Shown: piece by piece, positions 6,631 to 13,464 of the stretch | How the letters are laid out: each line of letters begins with the position of its first letter | Position numbering within the stretch: position 1 is the first letter of the stretch | Assembly (NCBI GenBank): GCA_018664365.1 | Contig: JABJOK010000111.1 | Coordinates: forward strand, 1-21,235 | Source: Candidatus Peregrinibacteria bacterium | GTDB lineage: Bacteria > Patescibacteriota > Gracilibacteria > UBA1369 > LOWO2-01-FULL-3 | Reading direction: 5' to 3' | DNA: 21,235 nucleotides | Program-made: the position numbers and the translations under genes | Notes under the pieces: model-generated | Told to the model about the DNA's origin: nothing | The model's database searches: none | Seen by the model: the letters and a program-made list of their open reading frames with translations, nothing else

Positions 6631-7795
6631 TCTCCGCACCCTTAAGCAACTTCTCAGACCACTCCTCGACATCAAGCTCCTCCTCAAAACGGATAGTGTC
6701 AAAAACATTAGCCTTAAGCTCAGGATGCTTCGGCATAAAAACCGAGCAGCTATCTTCACAGGAAAGTTTTGATATTTCAAAAGTACCAATACGTTGAGCA
6801 ACCTCAATTATCTCCTCTTTGTCATATGCAATTAGCGGCTGAAAAAGAGGGATATTCGAAGCCTCATGAATTACAAACATATTCTCAGCGGTCTGCGAAG
6901 CAACTTGACCATAATTATCACCTGTAATAACTCCCTTCGCCTCTTCTTTTTTAGATATTTTCTCAGCAACACGAAGCATCATTCTACGATACAAAACGGT
7001 CCTAATCTTATCAGGAATAGTCTTAACCCCTTTTATTGCTAACTGAAAATCTCCAAACGGAACCTGATATAGTTTAGTATCAAACTGGTAGTCCGATAGG
7101 ACCTCAACTAAATTCTTACACTGGTCCATCTCAGATTTATCTGTGATTGGATAGGCATGAAAGTTAACAAAAATAACACGAGCACCTCGTTTCATCATCT
7201 TGTATGCAGCAACAGGGGAGTCTATTCCTGAGGACATCATGCAAACAAGCTTACCACCAGAATTGGCAGAAAGCCCTGCCTGTCCAGGATGCTTCTTGAA
7301 TGTAAACCAGGCAAAATTATTAAAGAACTCAATATTAACAATCAAATCAGGCTCCTTCATCTTAACTTTCTTATCAATGCCTCGCTCAAGAAGCTCAGCA
7401 CCAACCTGACGTTCAGCATCTACTGACTTATAGGGAAGAACCTGTGATCTCTTGCACTTAACACGAAAGGTTTCAACATCATTCAAATTAGGCAATCTAC
7501 TCCAAATTTGCTCACCGAGTTCCTTGATATCCAGCGATCCACCGAAAACAAACATATAATTCTTGATCCCAAAAATTTTACCAAGAATATTGCCAGCCTT
7601 TTCCTCATCTTCCAGAGAAAACCCATCATCTAAATCAATAAGGAATCGCCCCAGAGTATGCTTAAGGTCAAAAGTACGACTAAAAGCTTTCTCTAATTTC
7701 GTCTTAACGTGCCGTCTCAATTTCTTAAGAAAGTAGTCTACGTTGGCCTTCTTAAGACCAATCTCACCGTAATGTATGATTATAGCTCTATTCAT
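6617..7795 (-). CDS. thiI: tRNA 4-thiouridine synthase ThiI (no rhodanese domain)
   Basis: ThiI adenylates and thiolates U8 of tRNA, using sulfur from a cysteine desulfurase; it can also feed thiazole synthesis. With the start at 7795 the protein has 392 residues. It has an N-terminal ferredoxin-like/THUMP region (about 1-165) and a PP-loop ATPase domain with SSGIDSPVAAY (188-198). The C-terminal part ends in SCEDSCSVFMPKHP (345-358), as in ThiI proteins that lack the rhodanese extension. Cys346 and Cys350 are the candidates for sulfur handling. The frame extends 16 residues upstream (ATG at 7843), but MNRAIIIHYGEIGLK is the normal ThiI N-terminus. The 7795 ATG also sits 8 nt behind a TATCTT box with a TTGCAA -35. 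The tRNA-Leu in this window has a U at position 8, a possible substrate. Confidence 0.93.
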   Translation of the reverse strand: MNRAIIIHYGEIGLKKANVDYFLKKLRRHVKTKLEKAFSRTFDLKHTLGRFLIDLDDGFSLEDEEKAGNILGKIFGIKNYMFVFGGSLDIKELGEQIWSRLPNLNDVETFRVKCKRSQVLPYKSVDAERQVGAELLERGIDKKVKMKEPDLIVNIEFFNNFAWFTFKKHPGQAGLSANSGGKLVCMMSSGIDSPVAAYKMMKRGARVIFVNFHAYPITDKSEMDQCKNLVEVLSDYQFDTKLYQVPFGDFQLAIKGVKTIPDKIRTVLYRRMMLRVAEKISKKEEAKGVITGDNYGQVASQTAENMFVIHEASNIPLFQPLIAYDKEEIIEVAQRIGTFEISKLSCEDSCSVFMPKHPELKANVFDTIRFEEELDVEEWSEKLLKGAETIFF

Positions 7796-7803
7796 GCCAA
7801 ACC

Positions 7804-7832
7804 AAGATATCCAACAAAATACCCTCTTGCAA
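7804..7832 (-). promoter_or_regulatory. Promoter of thiI, predicting a nearly leaderless mRNA
   Basis: On the minus strand, TTGCAA (7827-7832), a 17-bp spacer and TATCTT (7804-7809), then 8 nt to the ATG at 7795. It supports the downstream start of thiI, since the longer frame would begin upstream of this promoter. Confidence 0.55.
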
Positions 7833-7858
7833 CTCGAAAACACTAATAAACTCTAGAA

Positions 7859-8158
7859 CTAAGCTGAATTACGAAAATCAATATTACTATCCATACGATA
7901 ACCACCAAATTCATTCATCTGTTCATTCTTAGCTAACTCATAGTGGCCTTTAGATATTTCTAAAAATCTCTCTCTAGCAGCAACAGGATCAGTCATTGAA
8001 GCAATTTCGTCAGATTCCTCTTGCGAAAGCTTTCCTTCATTTAAAAACTGCTTTGCCAGCTCATCAAGCTCAACAAGCTGCCTTGCTTTTTCAGCCTGAG
8101 TCAAAGGCTTCTCGGAAGAACTAACTTGATCACTATTTTCAGGAAAAATATCTGTCAT
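7859..8158 (-). CDS. Small acidic protein of unknown function
   Basis: A 99-residue, strongly acidic, Glu/Gln/Ser-rich protein without signal peptide, membrane helix, cysteine or recognisable motif. Residues about 18-80 look helical (QAEKARQLVELDELAKQF, then PVAARERFLEISKGHYELAK) and may form a helical hairpin; the N-terminal 17 residues are probably disordered. The reading is supported by a strong promoter (TTGAGC at 8202-8207, 17-bp spacer, TATAAT at 8179-8184 with a TGG extension, minus strand), giving a leader of about 13 nt. It lies upstream of thiI on the same strand and diverges from folP. I do not recognise the family and propose no function. Confidence 0.65.
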   Translation of the reverse strand: MTDIFPENSDQVSSSEKPLTQAEKARQLVELDELAKQFLNEGKLSQEESDEIASMTDPVAARERFLEISKGHYELAKNEQMNEFGGYRMDSNIDFRNSA

Positions 8159-8178
8159 AAACGTTTAATTACGTCTAC

Positions 8179-8207
8179 ATTATACCAAAAATCACTGGAA
8201 AGCTCAA
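8179..8207 (-). promoter_or_regulatory. Promoter of the small acidic protein gene
   Basis: On the minus strand, TTGAGC (8202-8207), a 17-bp spacer and TATAAT (8179-8184) preceded by TGG, an extended -10. It is the best-matching promoter in the window and overlaps the -35 of the divergent folate-operon promoter. Confidence 0.72.
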
Positions 8208-8224
8208 TAACGGACTGGTAAAAT
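8196..8224 (+). promoter_or_regulatory. Promoter of the folate operon
   Basis: A weak -35 TGGAAA (8196-8201), a 17-bp spacer and TAAAAT (8219-8224) with an upstream TGG (extended -10). The box ends 8 nt before the folP ATG at 8233, so the mRNA would have a leader of 0-1 nt. No other good promoter is seen up to pabC, and all gene gaps are 8 bp or less, so the seven genes probably form one operon. Confidence 0.6.
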
Positions 8225-8232
8225 CAACACGC

Positions 8233-9033
8233 ATGAAAGTAAAAGATTTAATAAAAAAAGGATGCCCAACAATAATGGGCATCATAAATGTAACTCCTGA
8301 TTCATTTAGTGATGGAGGAAAATTTAACACGCTTAGAAAAGCACTAAAACAAGGGAAAAAACTGGAAAAGGACGGGGCCGATATTATTGATATTGGAGGA
8401 GAATCAACAGGCCCAGAGTCGAAAGATATTTCTGAAAGAGAAGAGTTAAAAAGAGTAATTCCAGTTATAGAAGAAATCAAAAAACAAACTAATCTTCCGA
8501 TCTCAATAGACACATATAAATCAAGTGTAGCTGAAGCAGCTCTACAAAGTGGTGCAAGTATCATAAATGATGTAACAGCTCTAAGAGGGGACAGCAAGAT
8601 GGTAAGAGTAGCCCATAAACACCAGTGCCCAGTAATAATGATGTACTCGAAAGACAATACTCCAAGAACAACAGTAAAAAACAAACATTACAAAGACGTT
8701 ATAGAAATAATAAAGGACTTCTTCAAAGAAAGAATGAACTATATAAAAAAACACAGCCTTACCACGTCTCAGATAATCCTAGACCCAGGAATGGGACAAT
8801 TTATCTCAGCCATACCAAAATACAGCTACGAAATAATATCAAAATTGAAAGAGCTAGATGAATTAAAAGCACCACTGCTTTTAGGAATATCACGAAAATC
8901 ATTCCTAGGAGGAGAAGTTAGCGAACGACTCGAAAAGGGCCTACTCATAAGCGGCATTGCATATTTAAATGGCGCAAGTATACTGAGAACCCACGATGTA
9001 AAAGAGACAAAAGAATTCTTTAAAAAATTCTAA
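8233..9033 (+). CDS. folP: Dihydropteroate synthase
   Basis: FolP joins 6-hydroxymethyldihydropterin pyrophosphate with p-aminobenzoate to dihydropteroate and is the sulfonamide target. The 266-residue TIM-barrel protein shows the family signatures: IMGIINVTPDSFSDGG (14-29), DIGGEST (53-59), SIDTYK (91-96), IINDV (110-114), ILDPGMGQF (182-190), GISRKSFLGG (218-227) and a C-terminal LRTHDV (251-256). Two loops differ from the E. coli type: STGPES replaces STRPG in the substrate loop, and DPGMGQF replaces DPGIGFGK. It is the first gene of the operon; the next gene begins 8 bp downstream. The ATG at 8233 is the first codon of a nearly leaderless message. Confidence 0.95.
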   Translation: MKVKDLIKKGCPTIMGIINVTPDSFSDGGKFNTLRKALKQGKKLEKDGADIIDIGGESTGPESKDISEREELKRVIPVIEEIKKQTNLPISIDTYKSSVAEAALQSGASIINDVTALRGDSKMVRVAHKHQCPVIMMYSKDNTPRTTVKNKHYKDVIEIIKDFFKERMNYIKKHSLTTSQIILDPGMGQFISAIPKYSYEIISKLKELDELKAPLLLGISRKSFLGGEVSERLEKGLLISGIAYLNGASILRTHDVKETKEFFKKF

Positions 9034-9041
9034 TCAAACAA

Positions 9042-9395
9042 ATGCCAGAACTTACACTACACGTAAAATTCGACTTCGCAGCCTCACACTTCCTGACCGA
9101 CTACAACGGAAAATGTGAACACCTACACGGACACAACTACAAACTTGTAATAACAGTTAAAGGAGAAAAGAAGAACGACGGATTAGTTCAAGACTACACG
9201 GAAATCAAGAAAATAGTCCGCGAGCACATAATTGAAAAGCTCGACCACAAACACTTAAATAACGTTGTAGACAATCCATCTTCAGAACACTTAGCTATAT
9301 TCATATGGGAAGAGCTAAAGACACACCTACCACTTCTGAAAAAAGTGGCACTATACGAAACCGAACAACAATTCTGCGAATATGAAGGAGAATAA
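9042..9395 (+). CDS. PTPS-III-type 6-pyruvoyltetrahydropterin synthase homologue, likely replacing FolB
   Basis: A 117-residue tunnel-fold protein of the COG0720 (QueD/PTPS) family. The zinc ligands are His16, His29 and His31 (the latter two in HLHGH). The key site reads K-C-E-H-L-H-G-H: the catalytic Cys25 is accompanied by Glu26. PTPS paralogues with an active-site Glu, replacing or accompanying the Cys (PTPS-III), form 6-hydroxymethyldihydropterin directly from dihydroneopterin triphosphate and complement an E. coli folB mutant. Proteins with both residues may also be dual PTPS-I/III enzymes serving queuosine. Context favours the folate role: it sits between folP and folK, in an operon with folE and no folB. 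A C-terminal Glu (in YETEQQF) fits the pterin-anchoring Glu. It overlaps folK by 14 bp. The name queD would mislead. Confidence 0.9.
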   Translation: MPELTLHVKFDFAASHFLTDYNGKCEHLHGHNYKLVITVKGEKKNDGLVQDYTEIKKIVREHIIEKLDHKHLNNVVDNPSSEHLAIFIWEELKTHLPLLKKVALYETEQQFCEYEGE

Positions 9396-9843
9396 AACAA
9401 TTCACATAGCACTTGGATCAAATCTTCAAGATAGAAAGAAAAATCTCCAAACAGCTATAAAGGAAATAGCAAATTTCGCAGACATATCGAAAAAATCCAG
9501 CATTTACGAAACTGAGCCTGTGGGGTATAAAGATCAGGGCAAATTCTTGAACCAAGTGATTGAAATAAAGGCAGACATATCTCCTACAGATCTGATAATT
9601 AGACTACAAGAGATAGAGCATAAAATGGGCAGAACGAGAGAAATTACAAATGGCCCGAGAACAATAGACCTAGACATTCTTTTTTACGAGAACGAAGTAG
9701 TCGAAACAGATTCGCTTACGATTCCGCACCCAAGAATGCACGAAAGAGCATTCGTATTGGAACCATTAAATGAAATAGCTCAAGACAAGAATCACCCAAC
9801 CCTAAACAAAACAATAAACACACTATGGACAAGCCTAAAATAG
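9382..9843 (+). CDS. folK: 6-hydroxymethyldihydropterin pyrophosphokinase (HPPK)
   Basis: FolK transfers pyrophosphate from ATP to 6-hydroxymethyldihydropterin. The 153-residue protein is of normal size, with the N-terminal IALGSNLQDR (8-18), YETEPVGYKDQGKFLNQV (42-59), the signature GPRTIDLDIL (91-100; Asp95 and Asp97 bind Mg) and IPHPRMHERAFVL (114-126). The ATG at 9382 overlaps the end of the PTPS-III gene by 14 bp; no later ATG, GTG or TTG fits before the conserved IALGSN strand. An AAGGAG in this overlap lies downstream of the start codon and is just the coding sequence, not a ribosome binding site. It overlaps folE by 19 bp, so translation of the operon is probably coupled. Confidence 0.95.
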   Translation: MKENKTIHIALGSNLQDRKKNLQTAIKEIANFADISKKSSIYETEPVGYKDQGKFLNQVIEIKADISPTDLIIRLQEIEHKMGRTREITNGPRTIDLDILFYENEVVETDSLTIPHPRMHERAFVLEPLNEIAQDKNHPTLNKTINTLWTSLK

Positions 9844-10376
9844 AAGAACTAGCAAAACAGCTCATTGAAGCCATCGGCGAAGACTCAACAAGAGAGGGGC
9901 TTAAGGATACCCCAAGGAGAATGGCTAAATCTTTTGAAAAGCTTTTCGAAGGATATGCAATGAACCCTAAGAACTTTCTAACAGAATTCGATGGTGAAGA
10001 TTACGATGAAATGATCATATGCAAGAACATAGATCTATACTCGACATGCGAACACCACATGCTTCCATTTATAGGGAAAGCACATATTGGATACATTCCA
10101 AACAAAAAAATAATTGGACTCTCAAAGCTTCCAAGAATAGTAGAAACATTCTCTAGAAGACTACAGAACCAAGAACGCCTCACTATGCAAATTGCAAACA
10201 CCCTAAAAGAACTTCTACAGCCAAAAGGAGTAGGAATTGTAATAGAGGCAAACCATCTGTGCATGCGAGCAAGAGGAGTAGAGAAGCAGAACGCCTCAAT
10301 GACAACATCTTCATTTAAAGGACTATTTAAAGAGAACTCAAAAACAAGATCAGAATTTCTAAAATTGATAGGATGA
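9825..10376 (+). CDS. folE: GTP cyclohydrolase I
   Basis: FolE converts GTP to 7,8-dihydroneopterin triphosphate, the first step of the pterin branch. The 183-residue protein is of typical bacterial type I: DTPRRMAKSFEKLF (28-41), STCEHHMLPF (73-82) and HLCMRARGV (144-152). The zinc ligands are Cys75, His78 and Cys146, matching E. coli Cys110, His113 and Cys181; the catalytic His144 is present. The C-terminal SMTTSSFKGLF is also typical. The start at 9825 overlaps folK by 19 bp, and the stop overlaps the pabA start as ATGA. Its product is the direct substrate of the PTPS-III protein encoded two genes upstream. Confidence 0.97.
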   Translation: MDKPKIEELAKQLIEAIGEDSTREGLKDTPRRMAKSFEKLFEGYAMNPKNFLTEFDGEDYDEMIICKNIDLYSTCEHHMLPFIGKAHIGYIPNKKIIGLSKLPRIVETFSRRLQNQERLTMQIANTLKELLQPKGVGIVIEANHLCMRARGVEKQNASMTTSSFKGLFKENSKTRSEFLKLIG

Positions 10377-10933
10377 TACTCCTAATAGATAATTACGACT
10401 CTTTTACATTCAATCTATATCAACAAATTGAATCTCTGGGCAAAAAAGTAAAGGTCATAAAAAACGATGAGCTAAATCTTTCAGGAATAAAGAAGCTTTC
10501 TCCAGAAAAAATCATCATTTCACCAGGCCCAGGGCGACCAGAAGAAAGCGGCATCTCAAAAAAGGTAGTACAAGAATTTTATACAGAAATCCCTATTCTG
10601 GGAGTATGTTTAGGGCACCAACTTATTGCACAAATATTTAGTTCAAAGATCGCTCATGCGCCGAGAATTCTGCACGGGAAAACGTCAGAAGTCTTCCACA
10701 CGGAAGACTCATTATTTCAAAATGTAAAAAATCCATTCATAGCTGCGAGATACCACTCACTAATAGCAAAAACAGTTCCAAAAGAATTCGAACTAACAGC
10801 ATGGACAAAAGAAAAAGAAATAATGGGAATAAAGCACAAAAAACATCCACTATTTGGACTACAGTTTCACCCAGAATCATTTCTCACTAACGAGGGCAAC
10901 AAAATAATGAAGAACTTCCTATATGAAATCTAA
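10373..10933 (+). CDS. pabA: Aminodeoxychorismate/anthranilate synthase glutaminase component
   Basis: PabA is a class I glutamine amidotransferase that delivers ammonia to PabB. The 186-residue protein shows LIDNYDSFTFNL (4-15), the oxyanion loop SPGPG (50-54), the nucleophile motif GVCLGHQ (77-83, Cys79), HGKTSEV (101-107) and the catalytic QFHPES (164-169, His166 and Glu168). The start overlaps the folE stop (ATGA), and the gene overlaps pabB by 11 bp. TrpG proteins look the same, but the position between folE and pabB and the absence of trp genes here point to folate. If no trpG exists elsewhere in the genome, it could serve both pathways. Confidence 0.94.
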   Translation: MILLIDNYDSFTFNLYQQIESLGKKVKVIKNDELNLSGIKKLSPEKIIISPGPGRPEESGISKKVVQEFYTEIPILGVCLGHQLIAQIFSSKIAHAPRILHGKTSEVFHTEDSLFQNVKNPFIAARYHSLIAKTVPKEFELTAWTKEKEIMGIKHKKHPLFGLQFHPESFLTNEGNKIMKNFLYEI

Positions 10934-12161
10934 AAAAACAAAACTAGACCCAGTAGACTTCTTCCAAAAACTTACTAAAGAAAAAAACATCTGCTTTTAC
11001 CTAAGTAACTCAGAAAATGGCTTCGAGAAAATAATTGCATTCAACCCCGTCGCAAAGATTTCAACAAAAAAAGACGCAGACATAAAAGCATTCACTATAG
11101 AAAACGCAAAGAGGAGCCGAAAAGTCCTCGGATATATTTCATATGACTATGGATTCAAAACACAAAACATAAAATCAAAAGCTAAAAATGATCTAAAATT
11201 GCCAAACACCTACCTTTTAGCCTTCGAAAACTGGATCTCATTCGACAAAAAATCAGAAACTCTGCACTTCAAAGATCCAAAATTTCCGGAAAAAATCAAA
11301 GAAATTCAAAAACGGATCCCACAAAAGACAAAAACTCCGATCTCCAAAAATTTTAAACCAGAACTATCAAAAAGCGAATACAACAAGGCTTATAAACAAA
11401 TAAAACACCACATAAAAGAAGGGGATATATACCAAATCAACCTAACTCATCGGCTAAAAGCAGAAACCAACATAAACTCAAAAGAACTATTCGTAAAAAC
11501 AATTGAAGCCAACGATGTCGACTTCCTTGCATACATTGAAGGTGAAGATTTTGATGTACTAAGCGCATCTCCAGAAAGATTCATAAGAATAAAAGACAAA
11601 AAAGCGGAAACCTGCCCTGTAAAAGGAACACGCCCAAGAGGAAAAACGCAAAAACAAGATGAAGCACTAAAAAAAGAGTTAATAGAAAGTGAAAAAGAAG
11701 CAGCCGAACTAAACATGATAACAGACCTCCTTAGGAACGACCTCGGAAAAGTAAGTAAAATAGGGTCAGTAAAGGTTGAGGGACACAGATTGATAAGTAA
11801 ATGCCCAACCGTATGGCACACATACAGCCGCATTACATCAGAAATTCACCCAAAGCTATCAAATATTGAAGCCCTTATTTCAATGCTACCTGGAGGATCG
11901 ATTACTGGATGTCCAAAAAAACGCGCAATGCAAATAATTGACAAGCTAGAGCCTATATCTAGAGGCATATACACTGGAACCATACTTCAAATAAATCCAA
12001 ATCAAGATATAGACTCAAGCATAGCAATCAGAACAATTATAAAAAAAGACAAAAACCTTTACTTGCAAGTTGGCGGAGGAATAGTATTGGATTCGGAGAA
12101 TCAACCTGAATACGAAGAAACTCTCCACAAAGCAGCATCATTTATGAAAATTCTAGAATAA
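10923..12161 (+). CDS. pabB: Aminodeoxychorismate synthase component I
   Basis: PabB aminates chorismate to 4-amino-4-deoxychorismate with ammonia from PabA. The 412-residue protein has a short, divergent N-terminal part (about 1-145) and a well-conserved chorismate-binding domain: IKEGDIYQINLTHR (164-177), SASPERF (214-220), PVKGTRPRG (232-240), ELIESEKEAAELNMITDLLRND region (about 249-271), GSITGCPKKRAM and a C-terminal GGGIV motif. Lys234 in PVKGT is the PabB-type catalytic lysine; TrpE has Ala there (PIAGT), which supports aminodeoxychorismate rather than anthranilate synthase. It overlaps pabA by 11 bp and is followed 7 bp later by pabC. Confidence 0.94.
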   Translation: MKSKKTKLDPVDFFQKLTKEKNICFYLSNSENGFEKIIAFNPVAKISTKKDADIKAFTIENAKRSRKVLGYISYDYGFKTQNIKSKAKNDLKLPNTYLLAFENWISFDKKSETLHFKDPKFPEKIKEIQKRIPQKTKTPISKNFKPELSKSEYNKAYKQIKHHIKEGDIYQINLTHRLKAETNINSKELFVKTIEANDVDFLAYIEGEDFDVLSASPERFIRIKDKKAETCPVKGTRPRGKTQKQDEALKKELIESEKEAAELNMITDLLRNDLGKVSKIGSVKVEGHRLISKCPTVWHTYSRITSEIHPKLSNIEALISMLPGGSITGCPKKRAMQIIDKLEPISRGIYTGTILQINPNQDIDSSIAIRTIIKKDKNLYLQVGGGIVLDSENQPEYEETLHKAASFMKILE

Positions 12162-12168
12162 AACAATC

Positions 12169-12969
12169 ATGATAGTCCTTCACAACAACAAATTCGTAAA
12201 AGACGCAAAAGTATCCGCAACCGGCTCATTTGGAAGAGGATATGGCATTTTTGAAACCATCAGAACATTTAACGATAAAGAACTACCACTTCTAGACAAA
12301 CATTTAAAAAGATTTTCAGAATCAGCAAAAAAAATTAATTTAAAGCTCAAATATTCAAAAAAAGAAATAGGGGAAATGATAAAAAAGGTCACAAAAAAAT
12401 CTCCACACAAAATTCAACGAATAAAACTGATGGCTACAGCCGAAGACCTGATAATATTTTCGGTAAAAGCAAAAATTAATCCAAATATTTACAACGGGGT
12501 TAGCCTCATAAGCACAAAAATCAGCCGCTCACTTCCAGAAGTTAAATCAATCTCCTACCTTCCGTCATTCCTAGCTCACAAAAATGCGATAAAAAAAAGC
12601 TACTTCGACGCACTTCTGATAAATGAAAAAGAAGAAGTCTTTGAAGCAGCATATGCAAACATATTCTGGTTTGAAGGAAACATTCTCTGCACACGCAAAG
12701 ATAAAATTCTGGCAGGGATCACACGCGAAGTGGTTATTAAGAACTCCCCATTCAAAATAAAATTCAAAAACATAAAGCTGAAAGACCTAAAAAAGAAATC
12801 CGAAATTTTCATAACCCAAAGCATCAACCTAATTGTGCCAATCACAAAAATCGATAACAAAAAAATTGGGACAGGGAAGCCAGGAACAAAAACAAAAAAA
12901 ATAATAGAAAAATTAAAGCTCATCCTCAAAAATAGCTCTAAGCCACTTCAGAACCAAAAACTGCCTTAG
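12169..12969 (+). CDS. pabC: Aminodeoxychorismate lyase (PLP fold type IV)
   Basis: PabC removes pyruvate from aminodeoxychorismate to give p-aminobenzoate. The 266-residue protein is a fold-type IV PLP enzyme. It has GSFGRGYGIFETIRTF (19-34), a SISYLPSFLAHKNA helix start with the likely PLP-binding Lys126 just before it, DALLIN (147-152), and E159 with the following NIFW (164-167), as in the branched-chain aminotransferase/ADC lyase family. The C-terminal 40 residues are very lysine-rich. D-amino-acid or branched-chain aminotransferases look similar, but its place as last gene of the pab/fol operon fixes the likely role. The 3' end overlaps the convergent unknown gene by 32 bp. Confidence 0.88.
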   Translation: MIVLHNNKFVKDAKVSATGSFGRGYGIFETIRTFNDKELPLLDKHLKRFSESAKKINLKLKYSKKEIGEMIKKVTKKSPHKIQRIKLMATAEDLIIFSVKAKINPNIYNGVSLISTKISRSLPEVKSISYLPSFLAHKNAIKKSYFDALLINEKEEVFEAAYANIFWFEGNILCTRKDKILAGITREVVIKNSPFKIKFKNIKLKDLKKKSEIFITQSINLIVPITKIDNKKIGTGKPGTKTKKIIEKLKLILKNSSKPLQNQKLP

Positions 12970-13402
12970 ACTTCACCATTCTACGAATTTTTTCCAAAAC
13001 AGGACACATAACATGACTAACATCCACCCTCCTAGAAGAATCTCTCATCCTTATTTCATGGGCATTATGATATTGCGCTAAACGCTCCTCGGACCCACCA
13101 TTTAGTTCCACACAAGTATCAAGAAACAAAGAATATGCCCTCATAGTTTCAGCAAGAGCTCTTTCACAAGTTCCATCATTCATCAATCTTTCACAAGAAA
13201 AATCAATTGCACCATCACTCCAATACCTAGTCATATTATCAACAAAACCAAGACCAAAAATACTATCTTCTCCACCCTGTACAACATCACCATGAGAATT
13301 AATCTGAGCTCCACGACAGGCATCTTTTTCAACATCAACCTTCACAACCTTGATTCTAGCATTTGCACGATCATCAGTTCCAATAGCTTCAACATGACCC
13401 AT
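12938..13402 (-). CDS. Protein of unknown function with five cysteines
   Basis: With the ATG at 13402 the protein has 154 residues. The frame stays open 46 residues further upstream (ATG at 13540), but that part overlaps dedA in another frame and reads as low-complexity aromatic sequence. A promoter (TTGACA at 13459-13464, 17-bp spacer, GATAGT at 13436-13441, minus strand) lies between the two candidate starts, so 13402 is chosen. The protein is soluble, has five cysteines (in DACRG, FSCER, GTCER, DTCVE and VMCPV) and a helical-looking region with repeated acidic/Arg patterns. I recognise no family. It overlaps pabC tail to tail by 32 bp. Confidence 0.6.
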   Translation of the reverse strand: MGHVEAIGTDDRANARIKVVKVDVEKDACRGAQINSHGDVVQGGEDSIFGLGFVDNMTRYWSDGAIDFSCERLMNDGTCERALAETMRAYSLFLDTCVELNGGSEERLAQYHNAHEIRMRDSSRRVDVSHVMCPVLEKIRRMVKSKAVFGSEVA

Positions 13403-13435
13403 AATAAATCTATTTAAATAATGAAATAAGAATAA

Positions 13436-13464
13436 ACTATCCCAAAAACGCCTCACTTTGTCAA
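13436..13464 (-). promoter_or_regulatory. Promoter of the five-cysteine protein gene
   Basis: On the minus strand, a perfect TTGACA (13459-13464, inside the 3' end of dedA), a 17-bp spacer and GATAGT (13436-13441). The predicted leader is about 26 nt. Confidence 0.55.

Noticed and set aside
9385..9390. AAGGAG as a ribosome binding site for folK
   Set aside because: It lies downstream of the folK ATG and encodes Lys-Glu; no usual start codon follows at a working distance.
9042..9395. Annotation as plain QueD (queuosine)
   Set aside because: The Glu next to the catalytic Cys and the position inside the fol/pab operon favour PTPS-III; a dual role is kept as an open possibility.
10923..12161. 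Anthranilate synthase TrpE
   Set aside because: The PVKGT motif with Lys234 is the PabB form, and no trp genes are near.
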